Shown one piece after another: positions 23,828-32,835 of a DNA stretch of 64,000 nucleotides (within the stretch, counting starts at the first letter, position 1; the number at the start of each line of letters is the position of its first letter). The DNA comes from Herpetosiphon gulosus (GTDB lineage Bacteria; Chloroflexota; Chloroflexia; Chloroflexales; Herpetosiphonaceae). The translations under genes were made by a program, and so were the position numbers. Location of the stretch: positions 1 through 64,000 of the forward strand of contig NZ_BAABRU010000013.1 in assembly GCF_039545135.1 (NCBI RefSeq), written 5' to 3'. The notes beneath the pieces are model-generated. The model had not been told where the DNA came from and did no database searches. It worked only from the letters and a program-made list of their open reading frames with translations.

Positions 23828-24820
23828 ATGCAATCCTATGATTTGATTATTATCGGGGCTGGTCCAAGTGGCCTCAGCGCGGCGATTGCAGCGCAGCAAG
23901 CGGGCTTGAGCTATCTGGTGCTTGAGCGCGGCGCAATCACCAACACGATTATTGATTATCCGCTGCAAACGGTGTTTTTTAGCACAGCCCCCAATTTAAC
24001 GATTGGCAATGTGCCGTGGAGCAGCATTCATCCGCATCCAACTCGTACCGAAGCGTTGGCCTATTATCGCGGCGTGGTCGAGCATTTTCAATTAAATGTT
24101 CAGATGTATGAGCCTGTGCAAGCCTTGGAACGCTTGGCCGATGGCTCGTTTCAAATCCACACGACCCGTCGCGACCAAACCAGCATCAGTTATAGTTCGC
24201 AGGCTGTGATTGTTGCCAGCGGCTCGTATGATACGCCCAATCAGTTGGGAATTGTCGGCGCTGAACTAGCCAAAGTTAAGCATTATTATCGTGAGGGCCA
24301 CCCCTTCTATCGCCAAAACGTTGCGGTGATTGGCGGAGGCAATTCAGCTGCCGAAGCTGCGCTCGATTTATATTATCACGGCGCAAATGTCACGATCATT
24401 CATCAATTTGCTGGTTTAGATCAACGGATCAAGCCATGGATTGCCGCCGATTTGAAGGCTTGGATCGAAGCTGGCAAGATTCAGACTTTTTGGCAAGCCA
24501 AGCTCAGGGCAATCACCCCAACCAGCATCCAAATTACTGCTGCTGATGGCTCGCAACACGAACAAGCCAACGATTGGGTTTTTGCCTTGATTGGCTATCG
24601 ACCGAACACCAGCATGCTCGAAGCAGTTGGCGTTACGGTTGATCAGGATGCTGTGCCAAGCCATAACCCAACCACCTTTGAAACCAATGTGCCCAATCTA
24701 TTTATCGCTGGTGTGTTGGCGGCGGGAGCACACCCCAGCAAAATCTTTATTGAAAATGGCCGTGAGCATGGCCCAGCGATTATCGCCGAGTTGCGCCAAC
24801 GTTGGGCAGGGCCGCGCTAA
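23828..24820 (+). CDS. YpdA-like FAD/NAD(P)H oxidoreductase
   Basis: About 330 residues. IIIGAGPSGLSAAIAAQQAG is the FAD-binding Rossmann motif, VAVIGGGNSAAEAALDL the NAD(P)H-binding one, and NLFIAGVLAAG the second FAD motif. Between them TNTIIDYPLQTVFFSTAPN and RTEALAYYRGV match the YpdA group, which lacks the CxxC of thioredoxin reductases. YpdA reduces bacillithiol disulfide in Firmicutes; no thiol-synthesis gene is seen nearby. GAGGAG precedes the ATG at 23828. The methyltransferase gene overlaps its stop (TAATG). Confidence 0.88.
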   Translation: MQSYDLIIIGAGPSGLSAAIAAQQAGLSYLVLERGAITNTIIDYPLQTVFFSTAPNLTIGNVPWSSIHPHPTRTEALAYYRGVVEHFQLNVQMYEPVQALERLADGSFQIHTTRRDQTSISYSSQAVIVASGSYDTPNQLGIVGAELAKVKHYYREGHPFYRQNVAVIGGGNSAAEAALDLYYHGANVTIIHQFAGLDQRIKPWIAADLKAWIEAGKIQTFWQAKLRAITPTSIQITAADGSQHEQANDWVFALIGYRPNTSMLEAVGVTVDQDAVPSHNPTTFETNVPNLFIAGVLAAGAHPSKIFIENGREHGPAIIAELRQRWAGPR

Positions 24821-25998
24821 TGGAAATTGAAGGGTTTCGTTGGTTGTTGAGCGACGCTGGTCAACAACTTTTGGCTGAACTTAGCAATGATCGTGATTTG
24901 AATGAAGCTAACTTTTTGCGCTACACCACCAAATTGCGCAAGCACTACCCAGCCGAGGCGGTGACGGCGGCTTTGGAAACCAGCTTATTGCGTCGCGCCG
25001 CCCAAGCTAAATTTCCCCAAGCCAGCCAACTATATTTTACCCGCGAGGCCTTGGAGCAAGCTACACCATGGCTGGTCGCTAACTATCGCCAACGTCATTT
25101 TGCGGCTGGTTCACGCTTGGTCGATTTGGGTTGCTCGATTGGCGGCGATGCCTTGGCCTTAGCGCAAAGTTGCTCAGTTTTAGCGATTGATCGTGATCCA
25201 TTGCGTTTGGCGCTACTCGAAGCCAATGCTCAGGCGCTTGGGCTAAGCCACCAAATCATCATCCAAGCAGCAGATTTTACCACGCTAGAATTTGCGGGTT
25301 ACGCTGGTTTGTTTATCGATCCGGCGCGGCGCAGCAATGGCAAGCGTATTTGGGATGTTGAGCACTATCAGCCGCCGCTTTCAACCTTAGAGCGTTGGCG
25401 TGGGCAAGTGCCAATTCATGGGGCTAAAGTTGCCCCTGGTATTCCCGATGAAGCCGTGCCTGCTGGCTACGATCTTGAGTTTATTTCGCTTGATGGCGAT
25501 TTACGCGAGGCTAGTTTGTGGTGGCAAGCAGGCCAAGTTGGCGGGCAACGCAAGGCAGTTGTGCTCAGCAGCGCTGGCGCTGAACATAGCTTAATTGCCG
25601 ATCCCTCCCAAGCCGCCGCTGCACTCAGCGAGCCACTGGCCTATTTGTACGAGCCTGATCCAGCGGTGATTCGGGCGCACGCCGTAGCTGATATTGCCAA
25701 TCAGTTAAATTTAACCCAATTTGATCCCAGCATTGCTTACCTTACCAGCGATTGCTTGGTGCAATCGCCATTTCTGCGAGTGTGGCAAATTGAGCAATGG
25801 CTACCGTTTAATTTGAAAGCTCTGCGCCAAATCTTACAAGAGCGCGAGATTGGCCGGGTGACCGTCAAAAAGCGTGGTTCGCCGATTACGCCCGAAGAAT
25901 TAAGCAAACAACTACGCTTGAAGGGCCGCTATGAACAAACCTTGGTGCTGACCAAACTGCAAGGCCAGCCAATTGTGCTGTTGGTAAAATTGCTTTAA
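24820..25998 (+). CDS. SAM-dependent methyltransferase, THUMP-like C-terminal domain
   Basis: About 392 residues. The N-terminal 90 residues are helical (ANFLRYTTKLRKHYP, RRAAQAKFPQASQLYFTREALEQAT). The class I methyltransferase core follows with VDLGCSIGGDALALAQ (SAM loop), VLAIDRDPLRLALLEANA and FIDPARRSNGKRIWD with DPxR in place of the usual DPPY. The C terminus has GRVTVKKRGSPITPEEL, as in the THUMP_like domain of this family. Substrate unknown; RNA is plausible. The start overlaps the stop of the YpdA-like gene by one base, so translation is coupled. Confidence 0.85.
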   Translation: MEIEGFRWLLSDAGQQLLAELSNDRDLNEANFLRYTTKLRKHYPAEAVTAALETSLLRRAAQAKFPQASQLYFTREALEQATPWLVANYRQRHFAAGSRLVDLGCSIGGDALALAQSCSVLAIDRDPLRLALLEANAQALGLSHQIIIQAADFTTLEFAGYAGLFIDPARRSNGKRIWDVEHYQPPLSTLERWRGQVPIHGAKVAPGIPDEAVPAGYDLEFISLDGDLREASLWWQAGQVGGQRKAVVLSSAGAEHSLIADPSQAAAALSEPLAYLYEPDPAVIRAHAVADIANQLNLTQFDPSIAYLTSDCLVQSPFLRVWQIEQWLPFNLKALRQILQEREIGRVTVKKRGSPITPEELSKQLRLKGRYEQTLVLTKLQGQPIVLLVKLL

Positions 25999-26104
25999 GT
26001 TGCGCTCTATCTGCTGCATATCAGCTACATATCAGCTACATTTGTTGCCAAAACGACTATAAACTACGTCTTAGGTGTAACGTCGGATTGATCTAAATCT
26101 TGAT

Positions 26105-26217
26105 CCCTCACCCCCTAGCCTCCGCTCCCGCCTAGTGAGGCGAGGGGAAACCACTGCATCATGACGATTGGAACGCCCCTCTCTCGCCGCAGTGGGAGAG
26201 GGGTCGGGGGTGAGGGT
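26105..26217. repeat. Long imperfect palindrome (family D), copy 2
   Basis: From CCCTCACCCCCTAGCC to GGGGTCGGGGGTGAGGGT, with inner GCTCCCGCC.. and ..AGTGGGAGAGG blocks. It fills much of the gap between the methyltransferase and phosphoesterase genes; nothing else is seen in that gap. Confidence 0.85.
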
Positions 26218-26255
26218 ATTACACTGAGGTATAAACCAGATTGTAGGAGGTTGAC

Positions 26256-27149
26256 ATGGCAGCAGCACTTTCGCGCCGTAGTTTTCTGAAAATAATGGGC
26301 TATTCGACCTTGGCAACGACCGCCACGACGCTGGGAGCCGCCGCATATGGCTTTCAAGTTGAGGCCGAATGGCTGGGCATCCACGAAGAAACGATTGTTT
26401 TGCCGCGTTTGGCCAGTGCTTACGATGGCTATCGCATCGCCCATTTGAGCGATATTCATATTGATGATGTCTTGATGACCCGTGAGCATTGGTTGACCAC
26501 CGTGCGCATGGTCAACGCCCAAAAACCAGATTTGGTCGCGATCTCAGGCGATTTCATCACCCATGATCCCAGCCGTTTCACCGAAGATTTAGCAGCTGGC
26601 TTGGCCATGCTCGAAGCGCCTGATGGGGTGGTGGGCGTTTTGGGTAACCACGATTATTGGGGCGATGGCAATGGCGAGACCGTGCGTCAAGTGTTGCGGG
26701 CAACCGGCATTCACGATCTAACCAATCGTGCGATCAGCCTGAATCGTGGTTCGAGCAAGTTGCACTTGGCTGGCCACGACGATCTTTGGCCCAACCCGAT
26801 TGGCCCCAACGACCTGAGCACCATGAAACCAGTGCTTGATCGTTTGGTCGCTGAATTGCCCAAGACTGATGCAGCGATTATCTTGGTGCACGAGCCTGAT
26901 ACCGCCGATTTCACCGCCAGCTACAATCGTTTTGATTTGCAGCTTTCCGGCCATGCCCACGGCGGCCAAGTGCGCGTGCCTGTCAAAGGCGCATTGCTAC
27001 TACCCTACTTGGGTATGCGCTACCCCGACCATCGCTATGATGTGGGATCAATGGTGCAATTTACTTCGTGGGGTTTGGGCTGTAGCTGGCCACAAGTGCG
27101 CTTTGGTTGTCGGCCCGAGATTGTCATGCTCAGCTTAGCGTGTGCTTAA
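26256..27149 (+). CDS. Tat-exported metallophosphoesterase (YkuE-like)
   Basis: A 297-residue protein. The N terminus SRRSFLKIMGY carries a twin-arginine signal (SRRxFLK) with a following hydrophobic stretch, so it is exported folded. The phosphoesterase motifs are HLSDIHID, SGDFITHD, GNHDYWGD, VHEPD, and SGHAHGGQVRVP. This is the YkuE/YaeI type, whose members act on membrane or wall-linked phosphodiesters in some cases. GTAGGAGG lies before the ATG. A paralogue without a Tat motif lies at 58153. Confidence 0.93.
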   Translation: MAAALSRRSFLKIMGYSTLATTATTLGAAAYGFQVEAEWLGIHEETIVLPRLASAYDGYRIAHLSDIHIDDVLMTREHWLTTVRMVNAQKPDLVAISGDFITHDPSRFTEDLAAGLAMLEAPDGVVGVLGNHDYWGDGNGETVRQVLRATGIHDLTNRAISLNRGSSKLHLAGHDDLWPNPIGPNDLSTMKPVLDRLVAELPKTDAAIILVHEPDTADFTASYNRFDLQLSGHAHGGQVRVPVKGALLLPYLGMRYPDHRYDVGSMVQFTSWGLGCSWPQVRFGCRPEIVMLSLACA

Positions 27150-27242
27150 GCTCAGATGAGTATCAGCCGATTTTGAGCAAGCTCATGGCCAAACTGTGGT
27201 ATTCTAGGGCCATAGGGCATAACCACATTAGGAGGATCGCAG

Positions 27243-27359
27243 GTGAAAGCCACACCAACACCACTACGCCGTGTCATGAGTATCGCAGCAGGCATCGCTC
27301 TCGGGATTGCCCTCGGAGGCGTAGTCAGCATGTTTATTCTGGTGCTGATTTTATTATGA
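27243..27359 (+). CDS. Small single-pass membrane peptide (38 residues)
   Basis: GTG start 4 nt after TTAGGAGGATCGCA, so ribosome binding is strong. The product has a basic N terminus (KATPTPLRRV) and one long hydrophobic segment (IAAGIALGIALGGVVSMFILVLILL) that ends at the C terminus. The Gly spacing (GIALGIALGG) suggests tight helix packing. It stands 93 nt after the phosphoesterase gene and is followed by a hairpin. No family recognised; this may be a regulator or subunit of a membrane protein. Confidence 0.65.
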   Translation: MKATPTPLRRVMSIAAGIALGIALGGVVSMFILVLILL

Positions 27360-27363
27360 ACAA

Positions 27364-27398
27364 CGCCGTCACGGGGCAAAGTAGCCCCGTGATTGGCG
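27364..27398. terminator. Shared hairpin between convergent genes
   Basis: TCACGGGGC and GCCCCGTGA form a perfect 9-bp stem around a 6-nt loop, with a further CGCC/GGCG pairing outside. It lies between the small peptide gene and the convergent DUF58 gene. There is no strong T run on either side, so termination is likely but not certain. Confidence 0.65.
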
Positions 27399-27399
27399 G

Positions 27400-28710
27400 T
27401 TAAATAAGCCCTCGCCCTTTGAACTCCAGATATTTATTAATCACCGAAACCGTTAGTTTGTTGGCTGGTACATCGATTGTATGTACGCCAGCTTGATTCA
27501 GTGTGTCGAGCACCACTCGCCGTTCATCGAGCACCATCTCGGCCACGGCGCGTTCATACACATCGGTTGAACTATAGGCCGCCTTGCCAGCATAGCCGAC
27601 TAAGTTGGGGTCGCTCATCACCACACACAAGGCGAGATGGGTTTTGGCCAAGCGTGCCATATGTTGAATCAACGGCTTGGCGGTATCCATGGTGCTGAGG
27701 TCAGTAAAAATCACGATTAATGAACGGCGCTTGTTCTTCAAGCCCAAGTAGGAGATCGCACGGCCATAGTCGGCCTCGACCGGCTGCGATGGCAAGTTAT
27801 ACAACATCTCCAACATTTGATAAAACTGAGCTTTACCACGGCGCGGCTGCAAAAAACGCCCAACATGGTCGGCAAACGAAAGCATGCCGATGTGGTCGCC
27901 TTTGAGCATCGCCACATACCCCAGCATCAACGAGGCATTAATCGCATAATCCAGCTTGGCAATATCATTGATTGTCGGACGCATCAAGCGCCCAGTATCA
28001 ATTACTGCTACCACATATTGCGAGCGCTCGGTCTCATATTCGGCGGCAATCAGCTTGTTACGGCGAGCGCTGGCCTTCCAGTTAATCGAGCGAAACTCAT
28101 CATCGGGTGTATATTCACGCAAGCGTTCAAACTCTGTTCCCGAGCCAAACACACGGGCGGTGCGTAACCCCAACTCAAACAACATGCCCTTGCGTGCCAA
28201 CATATCGTATTTGCGCACATCAAGCACATTGGGATAGACCTTGACCAACTCGTCGAAGGCGATTTTGGTTTGGCGCAAGAACGTGCCAAAAGTGCTGGTA
28301 TAGCGCAAATTAATATTGCCAAAGCGATAATCACCGCGCCGCAATGGCCGCACATGATAGCTGATCTCTTGCACACTCTCTGGCTCGACCTTGGTTTTGA
28401 GAATCAGCGTATCGCTGGGAAACTCCACCGGAAACTCATCGCGAATTTGAATGTCGAGGGTGCGCGGGCTTTGATTATGCACCGCTAGCGTGATCAGGTT
28501 TTGTTCGCCAATTGAAAGCTTTGGTTCATTGATCCGCGCTACTTCCAACAATTTAGGCTTGGGAGTCATAAACCAATCAAGCGCCACAAAGCCAATCAGC
28601 AACAATACATAGACCCAGATTGTCCAACGCAAACTGGGGGTTGCTGCTCCGATAATCACCGGAACCAAGCCTGCTAGCAAAAGTGCTAATAAACGGCGCG
28701 ATGGAATCAT
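27400..28710 (-). CDS. DUF58 domain protein
   Basis: A 436-residue protein. Two hydrophobic segments at the N terminus (LLALLLAGLVPVIIGAA, WTIWVYVLLLIGFVALDWF) are followed by a beta domain. The DUF58 hallmark GSGTEFERLREYTPDDEFRSINWKASARRNKLIAAEYETER is at about residues 185-225 (shown here in separate parts: GSGTEFERLREY, DDEFRSINWKASAR). A von Willebrand A-like C-terminal part follows (VVAVIDTGRLM with a MIDAS-like start). Last gene of the MoxR operon; its start overlaps the MoxR stop. MoxR with DUF58 is a widespread pair thought to act as a metal-chelatase-like chaperone. Confidence 0.9.
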   Translation of the reverse strand: MIPSRRLLALLLAGLVPVIIGAATPSLRWTIWVYVLLLIGFVALDWFMTPKPKLLEVARINEPKLSIGEQNLITLAVHNQSPRTLDIQIRDEFPVEFPSDTLILKTKVEPESVQEISYHVRPLRRGDYRFGNINLRYTSTFGTFLRQTKIAFDELVKVYPNVLDVRKYDMLARKGMLFELGLRTARVFGSGTEFERLREYTPDDEFRSINWKASARRNKLIAAEYETERSQYVVAVIDTGRLMRPTINDIAKLDYAINASLMLGYVAMLKGDHIGMLSFADHVGRFLQPRRGKAQFYQMLEMLYNLPSQPVEADYGRAISYLGLKNKRRSLIVIFTDLSTMDTAKPLIQHMARLAKTHLALCVVMSDPNLVGYAGKAAYSSTDVYERAVAEMVLDERRVVLDTLNQAGVHTIDVPANKLTVSVINKYLEFKGRGLI

Positions 28711-29657
28711 CAGCGAGGAACCTCAATACGCCCCAAAATCCGGGTCATCGCGGTATCTGGGGTCAAACCTTCAATCTCAGCCTCTGGTTTCAGAATAATC
28801 CGATGGCGATAGACTGGGCGAGCCAAGAATTTAACATCATCGGGCACGACATACTCGCGGCCTTGCATCGCCGCAAAGGTTTTGGCGGTCAGCAGCAAGG
28901 CGATCGAGGCCCGTGGTGAGCCGCCCAATACCAAATCCGGTGAGCGGCGTGATTCTTGGGCAATCGCATTAATATAGTTGATTACGCCATCTTCGACTCG
29001 CAGGCGGCCAATTTCCTCGCGGCAACGCATAATCGTTTCAGGCGTGACGGTTGGCTGCAAATTAGCTGTGCTCAAGTTACGAGCATTGAAGCCTTGGTTA
29101 TAGCGCCGCAGCACTTCAAATTCGATTTCAGGTGGGCTATAGCCAACCAGCACTTTGAACAAAAAGCGGTCGAGTTGGGCTTCGGGCAGCGGATAGGTGC
29201 CTTCATATTCCATCGGGTTTTGGGTGGCAATCACGAAAAATGGCTGTGGCAAGGGCATCGTATCGCCATCGATCGTCACCTGTTGCTCTTCCATAGCTTC
29301 GAGCAAGGCTGCTTGGGTTTTGGCTGGCGCACGGTTAATTTCATCGCCCAGCAAAATTTGGGTAAAAATCGGGCCTTTGCGCAGCCGAAATTGGCTGGTT
29401 TGCATCTCATAGACGCTAGTGCCCATCACATCCGAGGGCATTAAGTCGGGGGTAAATTGCACCCGTTTGAACTCAGCCTGCACCAAATGGGCCAAGGTTT
29501 TGGCCATGAGGGTTTTTGCCGTACCAGGCACACCTTCGAGCAACACGTGGCCGCCACTCAGCAGCGCAACCACCAATTGCGTCCAGGTATCTTCTTGACC
29601 AACAATAACTTTGGCAGCCTCTTGGCGCATATAATCGGCAAGTTGTTTGACGAGCAT
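28710..29657 (-). CDS. MoxR-family AAA+ ATPase
   Basis: About 315 residues. [20 protein letters not shown] is Walker [22 protein letters not shown] is Walker B with the MoxR-type insertion start, [25 protein letters not shown] holds sensor 1 and the arginine finger region, and [18 protein letters not shown] is sensor 2. These ATPases remodel or load partner proteins, often DUF58/VWA proteins coded next to them, as here. The start at 29657 follows GGAGG; the longer reading is rejected. It is the fourth gene of the operon. Confidence 0.93.
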   Translation of the reverse strand: MLVKQLADYMRQEAAKVIVGQEDTWTQLVVALLSGGHVLLEGVPGTAKTLMAKTLAHLVQAEFKRVQFTPDLMPSDVMGTSVYEMQTSQFRLRKGPIFTQILLGDEINRAPAKTQAALLEAMEEQQVTIDGDTMPLPQPFFVIATQNPMEYEGTYPLPEAQLDRFLFKVLVGYSPPEIEFEVLRRYNQGFNARNLSTANLQPTVTPETIMRCREEIGRLRVEDGVINYINAIAQESRRSPDLVLGGSPRASIALLLTAKTFAAMQGREYVVPDDVKFLARPVYRHRIILKPEAEIEGLTPDTAMTRILGRIEVPR

Positions 29658-29722
29658 TGATCCTCCAATATCATTCTCACGAGCACCGCACGATGCCCGT
29701 AGCCAAGGCAAAAAGCGCGGGT

Positions 29723-30889
29723 TTAGGCCCGACCCCGTTGTTCCCAGATGTTGATAAAACGATCGATATCGTTGACCAAGGCCAAGATCGTCGCCTCGCT
29801 GGGGTTGGGTTGGCTTAAATGGTTGAGCAAATGAGCCAAGTGATTGCGATCGATTGTATCGGAATAACGCTGAACTTCGCTTAAAAAGCTTTGGTCATCA
29901 AGCTTGGGGTTAATTCCATAGGGCTTGGCAACCCGTCGTTTAAGATAGGTTTTATAGTGGGCTTGCATATGTTCAGCTTGACGACCGCGCTGAAACAAAT
30001 TAGCCATTGATTGGACATATTCGCTGCTATTTCGCCGCATCAAATCGATTCTGCTGGGCACAATCTGACCAAACCGACGGCCTGATAATAAAGCCCATAA
30101 ACCGACAACAATCGCACTATACACCATTGCCGCAACTAATGGCGAATAGGGTTGGGCTGGCACTGGAGCGGCCCTAGGTATTAAGGCCCGCCCATGATGC
30201 ACCTCATCGAAGGCAATCACCCCGCCAGCAGGCACACGGTTAACCATATTTAAAAGAATTCGCGCGTTACTTTCGTGAAACAAGCCCGTATTGGTAAATA
30301 GCCCAACATTGGTTGAAACATAGATCATCCCACGGCCACGGCTAATTCCTAGCATGGTTGGTTGTTGCTCTGTCCCAACCAACACTTGGCTATTTGGGCG
30401 ATCCCGTTCAAAATAACTGATGGTTTGGTAGTTTTGTAAGCCACTCACTGCGGGGTTTACAAAGGCATGGCTGGTTTCATTTGTAGTCGTCGGATTCAAT
30501 TCGTCGCGTGACATTACCGTCAGATCTAAACGAGTGAAGATCCCATTTTGTTGGTCATCAGCCACAATCAGCGTGCCACCAGTATCTTCAACCCACGCCA
30601 AAACAGCATTAATTTCTTCTATGCGCCAATTTGTAGGATCGGCAGGCTTGATTGAGATCAGGCTATTAGTTGCTTGATCGAGTTCATCAAAATGCCGATA
30701 TTCAAATGACTCAGTTTGATAGCCAATTTTGCTGAGCCAAAGTTGCAAGGCGGCGGCTCCATCAATGCTTTGGTTATACATTGAGCCAGCGCGAGCATTG
30801 CTGGCTTGGAAATCGCAGGAGCGCAATAAAAAGAATGACAAGATTATGATACCAGCGAGGATGGCGAAAAATTTTACTTTACTATTCAT
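29723..30889 (-). CDS. DUF4350 domain membrane protein
   Basis: A 388-residue protein with an N-terminal hydrophobic segment ([16 protein letters not shown]) and a second one near residue 250 ([18 protein letters not shown]). Between them is the domain I recognise as DUF4350: [50 protein letters not shown] and [12 protein letters not shown]. The C terminus is helical and soluble. It probably takes part with MoxR and DUF58 in an envelope-linked process; no enzymatic motif is visible. Coded 1 nt after the DUF4129 gene. Confidence 0.78.
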   Translation of the reverse strand: MNSKVKFFAILAGIIILSFFLLRSCDFQASNARAGSMYNQSIDGAAALQLWLSKIGYQTESFEYRHFDELDQATNSLISIKPADPTNWRIEEINAVLAWVEDTGGTLIVADDQQNGIFTRLDLTVMSRDELNPTTTNETSHAFVNPAVSGLQNYQTISYFERDRPNSQVLVGTEQQPTMLGISRGRGMIYVSTNVGLFTNTGLFHESNARILLNMVNRVPAGGVIAFDEVHHGRALIPRAAPVPAQPYSPLVAAMVYSAIVVGLWALLSGRRFGQIVPSRIDLMRRNSSEYVQSMANLFQRGRQAEHMQAHYKTYLKRRVAKPYGINPKLDDQSFLSEVQRYSDTIDRNHLAHLLNHLSQPNPSEATILALVNDIDRFINIWEQRGRA

Positions 30890-30890
30890 C

Positions 30891-31796
30891 TTAGCGTACC
30901 TCGCGGAGGGTTGTCACTTGTTGGCGGTATTGATCAAACGTGCCTTGATCGACATCGGCAATCCCATACCAGACCCGATCAAAGGTTTGGACAACTGGAG
31001 CCAAGCGTTGATGTAAGGGTGAATTAGTCGGAACCGCCGCTAAGACCTCACGGTTGGTCAACGTCCGATCATAGCGCAAGAGGCCACGTTCTTCGAGCCA
31101 TAACAAGGTTGAAAGGTACAAATAGCGCACAGCATCGCGAAAATCGCCCTCTTCAGCGGCGACTTTATCAGCCCGTTCAATCGCTTGGACACTGGTTAAT
31201 TTTTGTTCCTCAGCGGGGGTTTTACGGCGGGCCACACTCACACTATTGCGGCGCACAGTTGAGGCAATATAGCCGATCAAGCCAACGACAAAGACAATTG
31301 CAATAATCGTAAAGCAGCCAGTTAAGCCATCGCTAAACAACCAACTTAGAAAGCCAAAGTCGAAATCTGGACTTGATCGATTCCGCTCAGGGTTTAACGT
31401 ATCAAATGGTGGGTTGTTGAGAATAACCTTCAAGGTTTCGAGGTCTTGGGGGCCAGTTTCGCGGCCAGCAGTCAGGGCTTCAAGCATTGCTGCCAAGCGA
31501 TCGCGAATAATTGCTACATTGGGGCTATTGCTCGCAAGGCTATCCTTGAGCCATTGATGATTAACTACAATCGCTTGATTATCGTCAGTTCGTAGCTGTT
31601 TGAGCGCAACGATTTTATCGCTGACCTCGCGCAAGCCAATTTCATCGCTGCGCTGCGCTGCGGTAAAAGCCTCGCGCAGCAGCTGGGTATATTCGCTGAC
31701 GCTGACCTCATTGGCTTGCGCCATCGCCATAGATGGCTGGGCTAGCAACCAACCAAAGAGCAGCAAACAAGCAGTAATTCGCCAAATTCGATCCAT
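30891..31796 (-). CDS. DUF4129 domain membrane protein
   Basis: A 301-residue protein with a signal peptide (ACLLLFGWLLAQPSMAMA), an exported helical part of about 120 residues, one membrane segment (IIAIVFVVGLIGYIA), and a cytoplasmic C-terminal domain. The last domain has GDFRDAVRYLYLSTLLWLEERGLLRYDRTLTNREVL and FDRVWYG, the DUF4129 pattern. That domain is commonly coded beside transglutaminase and MoxR/DUF58 genes; no transglutaminase is present in this copy of the operon. Second gene of five. Confidence 0.82.
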   Translation of the reverse strand: MDRIWRITACLLLFGWLLAQPSMAMAQANEVSVSEYTQLLREAFTAAQRSDEIGLREVSDKIVALKQLRTDDNQAIVVNHQWLKDSLASNSPNVAIIRDRLAAMLEALTAGRETGPQDLETLKVILNNPPFDTLNPERNRSSPDFDFGFLSWLFSDGLTGCFTIIAIVFVVGLIGYIASTVRRNSVSVARRKTPAEEQKLTSVQAIERADKVAAEEGDFRDAVRYLYLSTLLWLEERGLLRYDRTLTNREVLAAVPTNSPLHQRLAPVVQTFDRVWYGIADVDQGTFDQYRQQVTTLREVR

Positions 31797-31818
31797 CTCA
31801 ACCTCTCAAGTAGGCTAG

Positions 31819-32733
31819 TTACTGCTGAGCAGTAATGCTTGGGTTTGTGGAAGTGCCGCTATAAGCCAGCCGTAATTGATCGTAATAGAGCAAGGTAAAG
31901 CCAATATAGGCCATCGGCAAAATCATAATTGAGGTGACGGTTGAAAACCCCTCAGTCATTGCAATCGTCAAAGCGCTGGTTTCGCCAAACAAGGCCATAG
32001 CAATCGCGCTGATGATGGTTGTGATATAGCTCGCCAGAATGCCTAGCAGTACGACCAGCGTAATCCAAATATTAGTGATTCGGCCAAATGCACCACGGGT
32101 CAAAACCCACGAGTGATGGATTGCTCGAAACACATTAACTTGCTCGGCCACAATAATTTGTGGCACAAGGCTCAGCCGCACCCCAAAAAACCAAAGCAAG
32201 CCGAGGGCCAAAATTGTGCCTAAAATTGGCACAATCGCAAAAAAGAGGGCGATAACCAAGCCCAGAACGCAAATACAACCCCAAGCAATCAGCGCGGGCA
32301 GATGGCGTAGGCTGCTCAAAACCACGCTTGCCCAGCGCGGCGTAGCTTGGCGATAATGATCACCAACCGCAATCACGCTCGCAGCCATGGCTAAATTGCG
32401 CATTATAAAAATTGAAATAAAGCCAAAGCCAAATAACGCCAACAAGTAGGGCGCAATATCGGCGCGTGGATACTCTAATACCCACATGCCGTTGCCGGTT
32501 TGGCCATTATCAATCCGCCGTTGCATTTCAGCCATAATCACATTGAGTTGGGCCGTCGCCCGTGCTTGAACCCCATTGGCCTGCAACCACAAACTACCAA
32601 TCAAAAATGGCCCAACTTGTAGCGCTGCCAAGCCCATAAACAAGCCCGAATAGCGCCGAAGCAGGTTGATTGCTTCACGGATTAAGTTGAAAAATGTCAT
32701 GGGTGTGGGTGTCGATGATGGAGACTGCTGCAC
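31819..32733 (-). CDS. Multi-pass membrane protein of the MoxR operon
   Basis: A 304-residue protein with about six hydrophobic segments (LFMGLAALQVGPFLIGSLWL, YLLALFGFGFISIFI, LIAWGCICVLGLVIALFFAI and others). The stretch VNVFRAIHHSWVLTRGAFGRITNIW resembles the conserved helix of DUF7544/glycerophosphodiester-phosphodiesterase-like membrane domains. No catalytic motif. First gene of the five-gene MoxR operon, 22 nt before the DUF4129 gene; its own promoter was not identified. Confidence 0.7.
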   Translation of the reverse strand: MQQSPSSTPTPMTFFNLIREAINLLRRYSGLFMGLAALQVGPFLIGSLWLQANGVQARATAQLNVIMAEMQRRIDNGQTGNGMWVLEYPRADIAPYLLALFGFGFISIFIMRNLAMAASVIAVGDHYRQATPRWASVVLSSLRHLPALIAWGCICVLGLVIALFFAIVPILGTILALGLLWFFGVRLSLVPQIIVAEQVNVFRAIHHSWVLTRGAFGRITNIWITLVVLLGILASYITTIISAIAMALFGETSALTIAMTEGFSTVTSIMILPMAYIGFTLLYYDQLRLAYSGTSTNPSITAQQ

Positions 32734-32835
32734 AAAAACCCTCTACTTAAACACCTTTGAAGCGGCGTGAATGCCACCGCCACTATCTATTATACCGCAG
32801 CCCTCAAGCTTCTGATAGTGGAAAATTGTGCTAAG

